The notes: a model not told the origin generated them from the letters alone. DNA of 39,004 bases from Caballeronia novacaledonica (GCF_900258035.1 NZ_OGTP01000038.1:1-39004); one strand, 5' to 3'. Positions 1 through 7,981 are shown, counted from the stretch's first letter. Made by a program: numbers and translations.

Positions 1-2
1 CC

Positions 3-137
3 GCCTGCCTTCAGCGTCTGCGCGAAAGGCTCAAGTCTCTGCCCAACGAAAAACGACCCGGACGCGCATGCGACCGGATCGTCAAATCCCGCCCCAAACG
101 GTACACCGTTCGCTATCTAAGAAAAGACCTTAACTGA
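3..137 (+). CDS. 3' end of an unidentified gene, possibly transposase-like (partial)
   Basis: This frame is open from the left edge and stops at TGA 135-137, giving a 44-residue tail. It is very basic and ends in RPKRYTVRYLRKDLN. A Cys followed by Arg/Val-Lys and then a basic Pro-Lys-rich stretch resembles the C-termini of some IS4-type DDE transposases, but that is a weak impression and no catalytic residue is in view. Lys is mostly AAA, unlike the AAG-rich genes to the right, which fits acquired DNA. A short hairpin with a T-run follows the stop. The other plus frames also stay open for over 100 bases here, so even the coding status is uncertain. Confidence 0.3.
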   Translation, partial: ACLQRLRERLKSLPNEKRPGRACDRIVKSRPKRYTVRYLRKDLN

Positions 138-146
138 ACGGCATTA

Positions 147-165
147 CCTCTTCGCGAGGGCTTTT
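147..165 (+). terminator. Short possible terminator
   Basis: CCTC (147-150) can pair with GAGG (156-159) across TTCGC, followed by GC and five Ts. It lies between two convergent 3' ends, where a terminator is expected, but the stem is only 4 bp. Confidence 0.35.
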
Positions 166-188
166 TGCATGGCGCGGCGCAAATTCAA

Positions 189-704
189 TCAGAACAGATT
201 GCGCCGGTCGGGATCGTGCAGCGGGTCGGGTGTCTTCTGCGTCATGCGCAAGATGCCCTGATCGTCGAAATAGAAGTTGTACATCAGGTACCAGATGTTC
301 GCTTCCATGTAGCGGTACGTCCAGACTTCGCGCTTCATCAGCGGAAAGTACGACGTTTCCACCGGCCGGCCGAAGTTCACGAGCACATCCTTTCTCGTCC
401 ACGTACCGATCTGCGCCTTGTAGAACTCGTTCTCGTCGAGCACCTGTCTCACGCTGACGATCTTGCCGGATGCGTCGATGTCGGCGGCGGTGGTGAATTC
501 GCCGAGCGGTTGCGTCGGCCACATCAGGCGCTTGCCGCCGTCGGGCAGATCGTAGACTTCGCGCGGCGGGCCGAGACGCGCGGTGACCGTCGATGCATCC
601 GCCCCGGTCTGATAGTTCTGCCACGGCTGCGCGCACGCCGACAGAAGAAGCGCGACGCCCGCGCATGCGAGCGACGCGCGCATGCGGTTGAGTTTGTGCA
701 GCAT
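189..704 (-). CDS. Predicted outer-membrane lipoprotein, hypothetical
   Basis: The product is 171 residues long. It starts with a basic N-region, a hydrophobic segment and a lipobox ending LLLSAC, with the lipidated Cys at 24, so it should be exported and anchored by a lipid. Residues after the Cys include a SmpA/BamE-like small fold pattern (GPPREVYDLPDGG and a WTYRYM strand), suggesting a BamE/OmlA-like repeat domain, but this is not certain. The ATG at 704 is chosen because GGAGG lies about five bases upstream; a GTG at 716 would add four residues. The residue after Cys is Ala, so the Asp retention signal of inner-membrane lipoproteins is absent and outer-membrane sorting is likely. It is divergent from the binding-protein gene to its right. 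Confidence 0.8.
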   Translation of the reverse strand: MLHKLNRMRASLACAGVALLLSACAQPWQNYQTGADASTVTARLGPPREVYDLPDGGKRLMWPTQPLGEFTTAADIDASGKIVSVRQVLDENEFYKAQIGTWTRKDVLVNFGRPVETSYFPLMKREVWTYRYMEANIWYLMYNFYFDDQGILRMTQKTPDPLHDPDRRNLF

Positions 705-899
705 TGAAGCCTCCACGTGCTTGCTCCTCGCGCCGGCGAGCAGCGTTTATTCGACGTTTCTCGTGATTTTGACACGCGCGAAGGGCAAAACATTCTCCGA
801 TACGCCGCACAATTCGAGCGGATGTGTCGGCAATGCCGGACTTGCGCGGCGCGCCCGCCGCAGCCTATGATCCGCGCTTTCGGCGGATCGGCGGAACCC

Positions 900-2189
900 A
901 TGAAGAACGGAATCAGCGTGCGCGTCACGCGATGGCTGCGCGTCGCGGCATCGACGTGCGTCGCACTGTGTCTGACGGCGAATGCGGCCGATTTGCCGCC
1001 CATCAACCTCGCGCTGATCGAAGGCATGTCCGGACCGTTCGCGAACGCGGGCGCGATGGTCGAGCGCAATCTGCGCTTCGGCGTCGAACGCGTGAACGCG
1101 CAGGGCGGCGTGAAGCTCGCCGACGGCATGCATCCACTGCAACTCGTCGTGCTCGACGGCAAGGGCAGCAGCGAGGCGAGTCTCGTGCAACTGCGCGCGG
1201 CGATCGACGACGGAATCGGCTTCGTGATGCAGGGGAACAGTTCGGCGGTGGCGGCGGCGCTCGTCGCGGCGATCGACAAGCAGAACGCGCGCGAACCGGA
1301 TCACCGCGTGCTCTTTCTCAATTATTCCGCCGACGATCCCGCGCTCACCAACGACGCGTGCAGTTTCTGGCACTTCCGCTTCGACGCGCACGCCGGCATG
1401 CGCATGGACGCGCTCGCCGACGCGCTGAAGGACGATCGCGCGGTCAGAAAGGTGTATCTGCTGAATCAGGATTACAGCTTCGGCCACGACGTGAGCCGCG
1501 AGGCGCAGCGTGCGCTCAAGGCGCGGCGGCCGGATATCGCGATTGCGGGCGACGAGTTTCATCCGATCGGCCGCGTGAAGGATTTCGCGCCTTACATCGC
1601 CAAAATCCGTTCGAGCGGCGCGGACGCGGTGATCACCGGCAATTGGGGCAACGATCTGACGCTGCTGGTGAAAGCGGCGCGCGAGCAGGGGCTCGACACG
1701 AAGTTCTACACGTTCTACGGAAACAGTCTGGGCGCGCCGGCGGCGCTCGGCGATGCCGGCGTGAAGCGCGTGATCGCGGTGGCGGACTGGCATCCGAACG
1801 TCGGCGGCGCGGCGTCGGACGCTTACTATCGCGCGTTCCGTGCCCGCTATCCCGCCGCCGCGGACGATTACCTCGTCGCGCGCATGCCGCTGATGATCGA
1901 AATGCTCGCCTCGGCGATGACCCGCGCGGGCAGCGCGAACCCGCTCTCGGTGGCGCGCGCGCTCGAAGGCATGAAGTTCGACGGCGAAGGCTTTCACCCG
2001 ATGACCCTGCGCGCCGACGATCATCAGGTGATCCAGCCCCTTTATGTCATGGAAATGGACAAGGCGGGCGCGAAGGGCGCCGCGCTCGATAACGAAGGCT
2101 CCGGCTACGGCTTTCGCACGCTGCTGGCCGTTCCGGCCGAAAAGACCGTCCCGCCGGCGACCTGCAAAATGACGCGTCCGGCGCGCTAG
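900..2189 (+). CDS. Branched-chain amino acid-type ABC transporter substrate-binding protein
   Basis: This is a periplasmic type-1 binding protein (Leu/Ile/Val-binding family, 429 residues) that would capture a small amphipathic ligand for an ABC importer. The mature part begins with the family hallmark INLALIEGMSGPFANAG, followed by FGVERVNAQGGV, and it has the two-lobe length of the family. Residues 1-30 form a signal peptide (basic MKNGISVRVTRWLR, then a hydrophobic core, with likely cleavage after the ANA/NAA motif). The ATG at 900 is chosen because the longer open frame upstream would place about 60 untypical residues before the signal peptide. No permease or ATPase genes lie nearby, so the transporter partner must be elsewhere. 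The ligand cannot be told from the sequence; amino acids, urea, amides or aromatic acids are all possible. Confidence 0.87.
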   Translation: MKNGISVRVTRWLRVAASTCVALCLTANAADLPPINLALIEGMSGPFANAGAMVERNLRFGVERVNAQGGVKLADGMHPLQLVVLDGKGSSEASLVQLRAAIDDGIGFVMQGNSSAVAAALVAAIDKQNAREPDHRVLFLNYSADDPALTNDACSFWHFRFDAHAGMRMDALADALKDDRAVRKVYLLNQDYSFGHDVSREAQRALKARRPDIAIAGDEFHPIGRVKDFAPYIAKIRSSGADAVITGNWGNDLTLLVKAAREQGLDTKFYTFYGNSLGAPAALGDAGVKRVIAVADWHPNVGGAASDAYYRAFRARYPAAADDYLVARMPLMIEMLASAMTRAGSANPLSVARALEGMKFDGEGFHPMTLRADDHQVIQPLYVMEMDKAGAKGAALDNEGSGYGFRTLLAVPAEKTVPPATCKMTRPAR

Positions 2190-2235
2190 GCGTTGCTCGC
2201 GCCTGTCGGAACGCTGTCTCCGGCGGCGCGCGGTG

Positions 2236-2244
2236 TGCTATACT
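2236..2244 (+). promoter_or_regulatory. Extended -10 promoter of rpsO
   Basis: TGCTATACT is an extended -10 (TG-N-TATACT). No good -35 hexamer is seen at 17 bases, as is common for extended -10 promoters. It lies about 105 bases before the rpsO start and 47 bases after the preceding stop codon. Confidence 0.55.
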
Positions 2245-2348
2245 CCGCGCTTCGTCTTTCGGTTTTATCCGAAGCGAAATCCGAAATTGGCAAACCCACG
2301 GCACGGCCTTTCTTCCGTGACCGCCTGTCTGTATCAAAGGAAAAGCAA

Positions 2349-2618
2349 ATGTCCGTAGCAGAAATCAAGAAGTCCGACATCGTCGCAGAATACGCGCGCG
2401 GCGCCAACGACACCGGCTCCCCCGAAGTGCAAGTCGCACTGCTCACGAGCCGCATCAACGAACTCACCCTCCACTTCAAGTCGCACTCGAAGGATCACCA
2501 CAGCCGCCGCGGCCTGCTGCGCATGGTGAGCCGCCGTCGCAAGCTGCTCGACTACCTGAAGGGCAAGGATGCGGATCGTTATCGCTCGCTGATCGAGAAG
2601 CTGGGTCTGCGTAAGTAA
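2349..2618 (+). CDS. rpsO: 30S ribosomal protein S15
   Basis: The product is 89 residues long, the usual S15 length. It binds the central domain of 16S rRNA early in small-subunit assembly and contacts 23S rRNA in an intersubunit bridge. The diagnostic S15 signature is intact: GSPEVQVALLTSRINELTLH, then the SKDHHSRRGLL loop and the C-terminal helix ending EKLGLRK. The ATG at 2349 is preceded by AAAGGAAAAG. An upstream in-frame extension is open but lies in the leader, which also carries the promoter, so it is rejected. The rpsO-pnp pairing is conserved across bacteria. In E. coli S15 represses its own translation through a leader pseudoknot; no such structure was worked out here. Confidence 0.98.
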   Translation: MSVAEIKKSDIVAEYARGANDTGSPEVQVALLTSRINELTLHFKSHSKDHHSRRGLLRMVSRRRKLLDYLKGKDADRYRSLIEKLGLRK

Positions 2619-2658
2619 TTGTTGGCGCATATGTGGCTTCGCGGCCGCCGTTAGAACG

Positions 2659-2700
2659 AAGTGCCTGTGTCAGTCCGCTGACACAGGCACTTTGTTTTTG
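2659..2700 (+). terminator. Intrinsic terminator after rpsO
   Basis: Perfect 13-bp inverted repeat (2661-2673 with 2678-2690) around a TCCG loop, extended by two A-T pairs and followed by TTTGTTTTT. It is one of the strongest terminators in the window and implies that much pnp expression comes from its own promoter or from read-through. Confidence 0.93.
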
Positions 2701-2842
2701 CGCGTTCCGGCCATGAAGTGGTGCCCGATCGCGTTTTCATCGTTCGGCACCGTGTAGTTGGTGATTTCGGCAGTTCATGGCTTTACCCCGGATGCATCAT
2801 CCGGTTCGACACCCGGTCCGGCCTCGCGGCAGAGCTTTGTGT

Positions 2843-2894
2843 CATTCCATCGCGGCGCGCCGCGCGCACGTCGGTCAGGCGCCGCGCTGGAATG
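2843..2894 (+). ncRNA. Long stem-loop in the pnp leader
   Basis: Bases 2843-2858 pair with 2879-2894 in 15 of 16 positions, with one internal mismatch and a 20-base loop. The stem ends about 85 bases before the pnp start. In E. coli a leader stem-loop is cut by RNase III and then used by PNPase to control its own mRNA. The position and form here fit such a role, but this is inference. The 360-base gap 2619-2978 contains only the rpsO terminator, this stem and the pnp ribosome-binding site; no clear -35/-10 pair was recognised. Confidence 0.5.
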
Positions 2895-2978
2895 GCATAA
2901 CACACCTCTCAAGCGTGGCTCGCGACCGCCCCAGCCAGCGCCAGACGACCGGCGTGGCGCAACGTAGAAGGAGTCACA

Positions 2979-5117
2979 ATGTTTAATAAAATCGTCAAAG
3001 AGTTTAAGTGGGGACAACACAATGTCCGCCTTGAAACGGGTGAAATCGCCCGTCAGGCAAGCGGCGCGGTGATCGTCGATGTCGAAGATACCGTCGTGCT
3101 CGCGACCGTCGTCGGCGCGAAGACCGCCAAGCCGGGCCAGGACTTCTTCCCGCTGACCGTCGATTACCTCGAAAAGACCTACGCCGCCGGCAAGATTCCG
3201 GGCGGCTTCTTCCGCCGCGAAGGCCGTCCGTCGGAAGGCGAGACGCTCATCTCGCGCCTGATCGACCGTCCGCTGCGTCCGCTCTTCCCGGAAGGCTTCT
3301 ATAACGAAGTGCAGGTCGTCATCCACGTCCTGTCGCTGAACCCGGACGTCCCGGCCGACATCCCCGCGCTGATCGGCGCATCGGCCGCGCTCGCCGTGTC
3401 GGGCCTGCCGTTCAACGGTCCGGTCGGCGCCGCGCGCGTCGCGTACATCAACAACGAGTACGTGCTGAACCCGACGCGCCCGCAGATGAAGGAATCGGCG
3501 CTCGATCTCGTCGTCGCCGGCACGGAACGCGCGGTGCTGATGGTGGAATCGGAAGCGCAACAGCTTTCCGAAGAAGTGATGCTCGGCGCGGTCGTGTTCG
3601 GCCACGAGCAGATGCAGACGGCCATCGACGCGATCCATGAACTCGTGCGCGAAGGCGGCAAGCCCGAGTGGGACTGGCAGCCGGCGCCGAAGAACGAAGC
3701 GCTCATCTCGCGCGTCACGGAAATCGCGAAGCCCGAACTCGAGGCGGCTTACCAGTTGCGTAACAAGCAGGCGCGTTCGACCAAGCTGAAGGAAGTCTAC
3801 GCAGCGGCGTCCGCGAAGCTCGCGCAAGACGCGGCGGCATCGGGCACGGTCGCGGCCGACGCGGCCACGGTCGGCAACGTCCTGTTCGACATCGAAGCGA
3901 AGATCGTCCGCTCGCAGATCCTGAACGGCGAGCCGCGTATCGACGGCCGCGACACGCGCACGGTTCGTCCGATCGAAATCCGTACGGGCGTGTTGCCGCG
4001 CACGCACGGTTCGGCGCTGTTCACGCGTGGCGAGACGCAGGCGCTGGTCGTCGCTACCCTCGGCACGAAGGGCGACGAGCAAAGCATCGACGCGCTCGAA
4101 GGCGAATACCGCGAGCGCTTCATGCTCCACTACAACATGCCGCCGTTCGCGACGGGCGAAACCGGCCGCGTCGGCTCGCCGAAGCGTCGTGAAATCGGTC
4201 ACGGTCGTCTGGCCAAGCGCGCGCTGGTCGCGTGCCTGCCGAGCGCCGACGAATTCGGTTACTCGATCCGCGTCGTGTCGGAAATCACGGAATCGAACGG
4301 TTCGTCGTCGATGGCTTCGGTCTGCGGCGGCTGCCTCGCGCTGATGGACGCCGGCGTGCCGATGAAGGCGCACGTCGCGGGCATCGCAATGGGCCTGATT
4401 CTCGAAGGCAACAAGTTCGCGGTTCTGACCGACATCCTCGGCGACGAAGATCACCTCGGCGACATGGACTTCAAGGTGGCCGGCACGGCGCAAGGCGTGA
4501 CCGCGCTGCAGATGGACATCAAGATCCAGGGCATCACGAAGGAAATCATGCAGGTCGCGCTCGCGCAGGCGAAGGAAGGCCGCATGCACATCCTCGGCAA
4601 GATGACCGAAGCCGTGCCGACCACGAACACGGAACTGTCGGACTACGCGCCGCGCATGATCACCATCAAGATCAATCCGGAGAAGATCCGCGACGTGATC
4701 GGCAAGGGCGGTTCGGTGATCCGCGCGCTGACGGAAGAAACCGGCACGACGATCGACATTTCGGACGACGGCGTCGTGACGATCGCGAGCACGAGCGCGG
4801 AAGGCATGGCCGACGCGAAGAAGCGCATCGAGAACATCACGGCCGAAGTGGAAGTCGGCCAGGTCTACGAAGGCCCGGTGCTCAAGCTGCTCGACTTCGG
4901 CGCGATCGTGAACATCCTGCCGGGCAAGGACGGTCTGCTGCACATCTCGGAGATCGTCAACGAGCGCGTGAAGGACATCAACGACTACCTGAAGGAAGGC
5001 CAGATCGTGAAGGTCAAGGTCATCCAGACGGACGAGAAGGGCCGTGTGCGTCTGTCGGCGAAGGCGCTTCTGAACGAAGCCGCGCAACAGGCGGAACCCA
5101 CGCACCCGCAGCAGTAA
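2979..5117 (+). CDS. pnp: Polyribonucleotide nucleotidyltransferase (PNPase)
   Basis: PNPase degrades RNA from the 3' end using phosphate, releasing nucleoside diphosphates; it can also run in reverse to add tails. At 712 residues it has full family length. The first RNase PH-like core includes FFRREGRPSEGE at about 77-88. An all-helical linker follows, then the second, catalytic core with GDEDHLGDMDFKVAG (acidic metal ligands). A KH domain with GKGG lies near 573 and an S1 domain starts near 624 and runs almost to the end (KGRVRLSAKAL). The ATG at 2979 has an AGGAG site just upstream. It usually forms a trimer and associates with RNase E in the cytoplasm. The leader stem-loop upstream suggests post-transcriptional autoregulation. 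Confidence 0.98.
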   Translation: MFNKIVKEFKWGQHNVRLETGEIARQASGAVIVDVEDTVVLATVVGAKTAKPGQDFFPLTVDYLEKTYAAGKIPGGFFRREGRPSEGETLISRLIDRPLRPLFPEGFYNEVQVVIHVLSLNPDVPADIPALIGASAALAVSGLPFNGPVGAARVAYINNEYVLNPTRPQMKESALDLVVAGTERAVLMVESEAQQLSEEVMLGAVVFGHEQMQTAIDAIHELVREGGKPEWDWQPAPKNEALISRVTEIAKPELEAAYQLRNKQARSTKLKEVYAAASAKLAQDAAASGTVAADAATVGNVLFDIEAKIVRSQILNGEPRIDGRDTRTVRPIEIRTGVLPRTHGSALFTRGETQALVVATLGTKGDEQSIDALEGEYRERFMLHYNMPPFATGETGRVGSPKRREIGHGRLAKRALVACLPSADEFGYSIRVVSEITESNGSSSMASVCGGCLALMDAGVPMKAHVAGIAMGLILEGNKFAVLTDILGDEDHLGDMDFKVAGTAQGVTALQMDIKIQGITKEIMQVALAQAKEGRMHILGKMTEAVPTTNTELSDYAPRMITIKINPEKIRDVIGKGGSVIRALTEETGTTIDISDDGVVTIASTSAEGMADAKKRIENITAEVEVGQVYEGPVLKLLDFGAIVNILPGKDGLLHISEIVNERVKDINDYLKEGQIVKVKVIQTDEKGRVRLSAKALLNEAAQQAEPTHPQQ

Positions 5118-5133
5118 TGCGGTAATGTGTAGA

Positions 5134-5164
5134 CGGCCGGCCGCTGATGCGAGCCGGCCGTTTT
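5134..5164 (+). terminator. Intrinsic terminator after pnp
   Basis: CGGCCGGC (5134-5141) pairs perfectly with GCCGGCCG (5153-5160) across an 11-base loop and is followed by TTTT. It starts 17 bases after the pnp stop. Confidence 0.85.
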
Positions 5165-5214
5165 CATGTATGACGCTTCGGGCGCTATGCGTTGTCCGAC
5201 GCGTCATCGGACTC

Positions 5215-5260
5215 GATGGCAGTGTGGAGCGTGATCGCTTCGGGCGCGCACAGTGCCATC
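5215..5260. repeat. Interrupted inverted repeat before the quinone oxidoreductase gene
   Basis: GATGGCAGTGTG (5215-5226) is the reverse complement of 5249-5260 at 11 of 12 positions. The spacer is 22 bases. It sits 44 bases before the start codon and could be a leader hairpin or an operator; nothing in the sequence decides between them. Confidence 0.45.
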
Positions 5261-5303
5261 CGGTTCGAATGCACACTGACTCTGGTCGGCACAGGGAGAG
5301 CAT

Positions 5304-6320
5304 ATGAAGGCCATCGAAATCACTGAGTTTGGCGCACCCGAAGTCCTCAAACTGGGCGAACGTCCGACGCCCGCGCCGGGCAAGTGCGAGGTGTTGATCA
5401 AGGTGGCGGCCTCGGGCGTCAACCGGCCGGACGTGTTCCAGCGCAAGGGCGCCTACGCGCCGCCGCCGGGCGCATCGGATCTGCCGGGGCTGGAGGTGGC
5501 CGGCGAGATCGTCGATGGCGATTTCGATCCCAGGCACAACCCGTTCGGTCTGAAAAAAGGTGATCGCGTGTGCGCGCTGCTCGCGGGCGGTGGCTACGCC
5601 GAATATGCGGTGGCGCCGCTCGAACAATGTCTGCCGGTGCCGAAGGGGCTTTCGGACATCGAGGCGGCATCGCTGCCGGAGACGTTCTTCACCGTCTGGA
5701 GCAACGTGTTCGAGCGCGCTCAATTGGGCGCGGGCGAGAACGGCGCGGAAGAGACGCTGCTCGTGCAGGGCGGATCGAGCGGTATCGGCGTGACGGCGAT
5801 CCAGATCGCGAAGGCGCTCGGCTTTCGCGTGTTCGCCACGGCCGGCACCGACGAAAAATGCCGCGCGTGCGAAGCGCTCGGTGCGGAACGCGCGATCAAC
5901 TATAAGACGGAAGATTTCGTCGAAGTGGTGAAGTCGCTGACGAACGACCGCGGCGTCGACGTGATTCTCGACATGGTCGCCGGCGACTATCTGCCGCGCG
6001 AGCTCAAGGCGCTGGCCGACGGCGGACGCATCTGCGTGATCGCGCTGCTGGGCGGCGCCAAGGCGGAGATCAACCTGAACGACGTGCTGCGCCGGCGGCT
6101 CGTCATCACCGGTTCGACGCTGCGTCCGCGTCCGGTCGCGTTCAAGGCGAAGCTCGCGGCCAAGCTGAAGGAGCGAGTCTGGCCGGAAATCGAGGCGGGG
6201 CACATCAAGCCGGTGATCCACGAAGTCTTTCCGGCGCACGAGGCCGCCGCCGCGCATACGCTGATGGAAAGCAGCACGCACGTCGGCAAGATCGTGCTCG
6301 ACTGGCGCGACGGCGCGTGA
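5304..6320 (+). CDS. NAD(P)H:quinone oxidoreductase, zinc-independent MDR family (PIG3-like)
   Basis: This 338-residue medium-chain dehydrogenase/reductase probably reduces quinones with NADPH. The N-terminal catalytic domain starts MKAIEITEFGAPEVL and contains VNRPDVFQRKGAY, the quinone oxidoreductase version of the region where alcohol dehydrogenases bind catalytic zinc; the zinc ligands are missing. The Rossmann domain begins at about residue 152 with QGGSSGIGVTAIQIAKALG, an AxxGxxG-type NADP loop. The PIG3/TP53I3-like subgroup fits the overall pattern (NYKTEDFVEVV, GSTLRPRP). A purine-rich GGGAGAG site precedes the ATG at 5304. It sits between pnp and tpiA, as in related genomes, but has no obvious functional link to either. 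The substrate is not known from sequence. Confidence 0.9.
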   Translation: MKAIEITEFGAPEVLKLGERPTPAPGKCEVLIKVAASGVNRPDVFQRKGAYAPPPGASDLPGLEVAGEIVDGDFDPRHNPFGLKKGDRVCALLAGGGYAEYAVAPLEQCLPVPKGLSDIEAASLPETFFTVWSNVFERAQLGAGENGAEETLLVQGGSSGIGVTAIQIAKALGFRVFATAGTDEKCRACEALGAERAINYKTEDFVEVVKSLTNDRGVDVILDMVAGDYLPRELKALADGGRICVIALLGGAKAEINLNDVLRRRLVITGSTLRPRPVAFKAKLAAKLKERVWPEIEAGHIKPVIHEVFPAHEAAAAHTLMESSTHVGKIVLDWRDGA

Positions 6321-6369
6321 TGTTTTCAGGTGGCTTGCAGCGTTTCACGTTGCGGTTCCTTTTGATGGT

Positions 6370-6399
6370 TTGACCGGTTTCCTCGTAACACAGTAAAAT
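6370..6399 (+). promoter_or_regulatory. Promoter of tpiA-secG
   Basis: TTGACC (6370-6375), an 18-base spacer and TAAAAT (6394-6399) lie 88 bases before tpiA. A small GCCTG-TTTTG-CAGGC hairpin starts right at the expected transcription start. Confidence 0.6.
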
Positions 6400-6486
6400 C
6401 GCCTGTTTTGCAGGCAGTTTGCTGTTCGTAGCGGTTCATTTTTATAACAGGCGGCTCTTGCAAGCCGCCGCCGACTGACGAGACAT

Positions 6487-7260
6487 ATGTCCAGAGAACG
6501 AGCAAAACTGGTGGTGGGCAACTGGAAGATGCACGGTCGCATCGGGGACAACGCGACCTTGCTGACCGAAGTCGCCGCAGGGGCATCGGCTTTGCAAAAT
6601 GGCGTGCGTGTCGGGGTGTGCGTGCCGTGTCCTTATCTCGCGCAATCGCAGGCGCTCTTGAGCGGTTCGGTCGTGCAGTGGGGCATTCAGGACGTGTCGT
6701 CGCATGCGGGCGGCGCGTTCACCGGTGAAGTCGCGGCCGAGATGGCGGCGGATTTCGGCGTCACGTACGCCATCGTCGGGCATTCGGAGCGACGCGCGTA
6801 TCATCGCGAAAGTCCGGAACTCGTGGCGTCGAAAGCACAACGCGCGATCGAAGCCGGGCTCACGCCGATCGTCTGCGTCGGCGAGACGCTGGAAGAGCGC
6901 GAGGCGGGTACGACCGAGCAGATCATCGGCACGCAGCTCGACGCCGTGTTGCTGGTTCTGACGGAAGAGCAGGCGGCGGGCATCGTGGTCGCGTACGAAC
7001 CGGTCTGGGCGATCGGCACGGGCAAGACCGCGCGGCCCGGACAGGCGCAGGACGTTCATGCATTCCTGCGTCACAAGCTGCTGCAGAAGGGCGCATCGGT
7101 GGTGAACGTGCCGCTTCTGTATGGCGGCAGCGTGAAGCCTGAAAATGCGGAAGAGCTTTTCGGGCAGAAGGACATCGACGGCGGGCTGATCGGCGGCGCG
7201 TCGTTGAAGTCGAAAGATTTTCTGGCGATCTGCCGGGCGGCGCAAACCGTGACGCATTGA
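6487..7260 (+). CDS. tpiA: Triosephosphate isomerase
   Basis: This cytoplasmic glycolytic enzyme interconverts dihydroxyacetone phosphate and glyceraldehyde 3-phosphate. It has 257 residues, normal for a bacterial TIM barrel. All catalytic landmarks are present: Lys14 in VVGNWKM, His99 in IVGHSERR and the base Glu171 in AYEPVWAIGTGKTA. The phosphate-binding LLYGGSVKPENA segment and the terminal GGLIGGASL are also intact. The ATG at 6487 follows a weak GACGAGAC region. The promoter at 6370-6399 serves it, and secG follows 88 bases later on the same strand, so the two may share a transcript, as is common in proteobacteria. Confidence 0.98.
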   Translation: MSRERAKLVVGNWKMHGRIGDNATLLTEVAAGASALQNGVRVGVCVPCPYLAQSQALLSGSVVQWGIQDVSSHAGGAFTGEVAAEMAADFGVTYAIVGHSERRAYHRESPELVASKAQRAIEAGLTPIVCVGETLEEREAGTTEQIIGTQLDAVLLVLTEEQAAGIVVAYEPVWAIGTGKTARPGQAQDVHAFLRHKLLQKGASVVNVPLLYGGSVKPENAEELFGQKDIDGGLIGGASLKSKDFLAICRAAQTVTH

Positions 7261-7348
7261 GCGTCGAACGGCAAGCGGGCAGGGCAGGCGAAAGACCATA
7301 GTGCGACACGAAGGTGTCACGGAATTATCAGGGATCGGGTGAGTTGAA

Positions 7349-7726
7349 ATGCTGTATTTGAAGACATTGATTATCGTTGTCCAGTTGCTGTCCGCGCTGG
7401 GCGTTATCGGCCTCGTGCTGCTTCAGCACGGCAAGGGCGCGGACATGGGCGCGGCGTTCGGTAGCGGTGCATCGGGAAGTCTGTTCGGTGCGACGGGTTC
7501 GGCGAACTTTCTGTCGCGCACCACGGCCGTTCTCGCCGCGGTGTTTTTCATCACGACGCTGACACTTACCTATCTCGGCAGCTACAAGCCGCAGACGTCG
7601 GCGGGCGTGCTGGGCGGAGCGGCTCCCGTGCCGACGTCGGCGCCGGTTGCGGCGGCATCGGCGGCTTCTGCGCCTGCTTCGGCACCGGTCGCGTCGTCCG
7701 CGCCGGGTGCCGACGTGCCCAAATAA
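7349..7726 (+). CDS. secG: Protein-export membrane protein SecG
   Basis: SecG is the small third subunit of the SecYEG channel and helps SecA-driven protein export across the inner membrane. The 125-residue product has two membrane segments, at about 4-23 and 55-76. Between them lies the conserved cytoplasmic loop LLQHGKGADMGAAFGSG with a GSLFGATGS motif, all typical of SecG. The C-terminal 35-40 residues are a low-complexity Ala/Pro/Ser tail, as in other beta-proteobacteria. The ATG at 7349 is preceded by GGGTGAG. It is followed by the tRNA-Leu gene, an arrangement conserved in this group. Confidence 0.95.
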   Translation: MLYLKTLIIVVQLLSALGVIGLVLLQHGKGADMGAAFGSGASGSLFGATGSANFLSRTTAVLAAVFFITTLTLTYLGSYKPQTSAGVLGGAAPVPTSAPVAAASAASAPASAPVASSAPGADVPK

Positions 7727-7765
7727 CGACAGAACGAATTTTTCGCATAAATTGCATTTTGTGCG

Positions 7766-7794
7766 TTGAACAATTCGTAGGGCCCAGTTATAAT
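7766..7794 (+). promoter_or_regulatory. Near-consensus sigma-70 promoter of the tRNA-Leu gene
   Basis: TTGAAC (7766-7771), a spacer of exactly 17 bases and a perfect TATAAT (7789-7794). Transcription should begin near 7801, about 53 bases before the mature tRNA. It may also supply transcription to nuoA downstream. Confidence 0.85.
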
Positions 7795-7853
7795 TCAAGT
7801 CTTGAAGCGATTCGCGGCAATTTAGAAGTAGTTTTCCCGGATTGCAGTACAGT

Positions 7854-7938
7854 GCCGACGTGGTGAAATTGGTAGACACGCTATCTTGAGGGGGTAGTGG
7901 CGAAAGCTGTGCGAGTTCGAGTCTCGCCGTCGGCACCA
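7854..7938 (+). tRNA. tRNA-Leu (anticodon GAG)
   Basis: The 85-base gene folds as a class II tRNA. The acceptor arms GCCGACG (7854-7860) and CGTCGGC (7928-7934) pair fully. The D-arm contains TGGTAGACACGC. The anticodon stem CTATC/GGTAG holds the loop TTGAGGG with anticodon GAG, reading CTC and CTT leucine codons. A long variable arm follows, as in leucine tRNAs, then a T-arm with GTTCGAGTC. The discriminator is A7935, as required for leucine, and CCA (7936-7938) is encoded. It sits between secG and nuoA. Confidence 0.97.
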
Positions 7939-7947
7939 AAGTTATCC

Positions 7948-7981
7948 AATGCCAGCCGCTTGCATCGCTTCGGCTGGCATT
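7948..7981 (+). terminator. Hairpin after tRNA-Leu, possible weak terminator
   Basis: AATGCCAGCCG (7948-7958) pairs perfectly with 7971-7981 over 11 bp with a 12-base loop. No T-run follows directly, so it may act as a processing or 3'-end hairpin, or as an inefficient terminator allowing read-through into nuoA. The rest of the gap up to 8152 has no promoter I can support firmly. Confidence 0.5.

Noticed and set aside
769..797. TTGACA followed at 17 bases by ATTCTC, as a promoter for the binding-protein gene
   Set aside because: The -35 is perfect but the -10 is poor and no better hexamer lies at 16-18 bases; not strong enough to list.
2775..6281. 1168-codon open frame antisense to pnp and the quinone oxidoreductase gene
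   Set aside because: It mirrors two certain genes, is extremely rich in Arg/His/Asp and has no family features; long antisense frames are expected in DNA with G/C third positions.
6326..6586. 86-codon minus-strand frame before tpiA
   Set aside because: It overlaps the tpiA promoter and start and has no conserved features.
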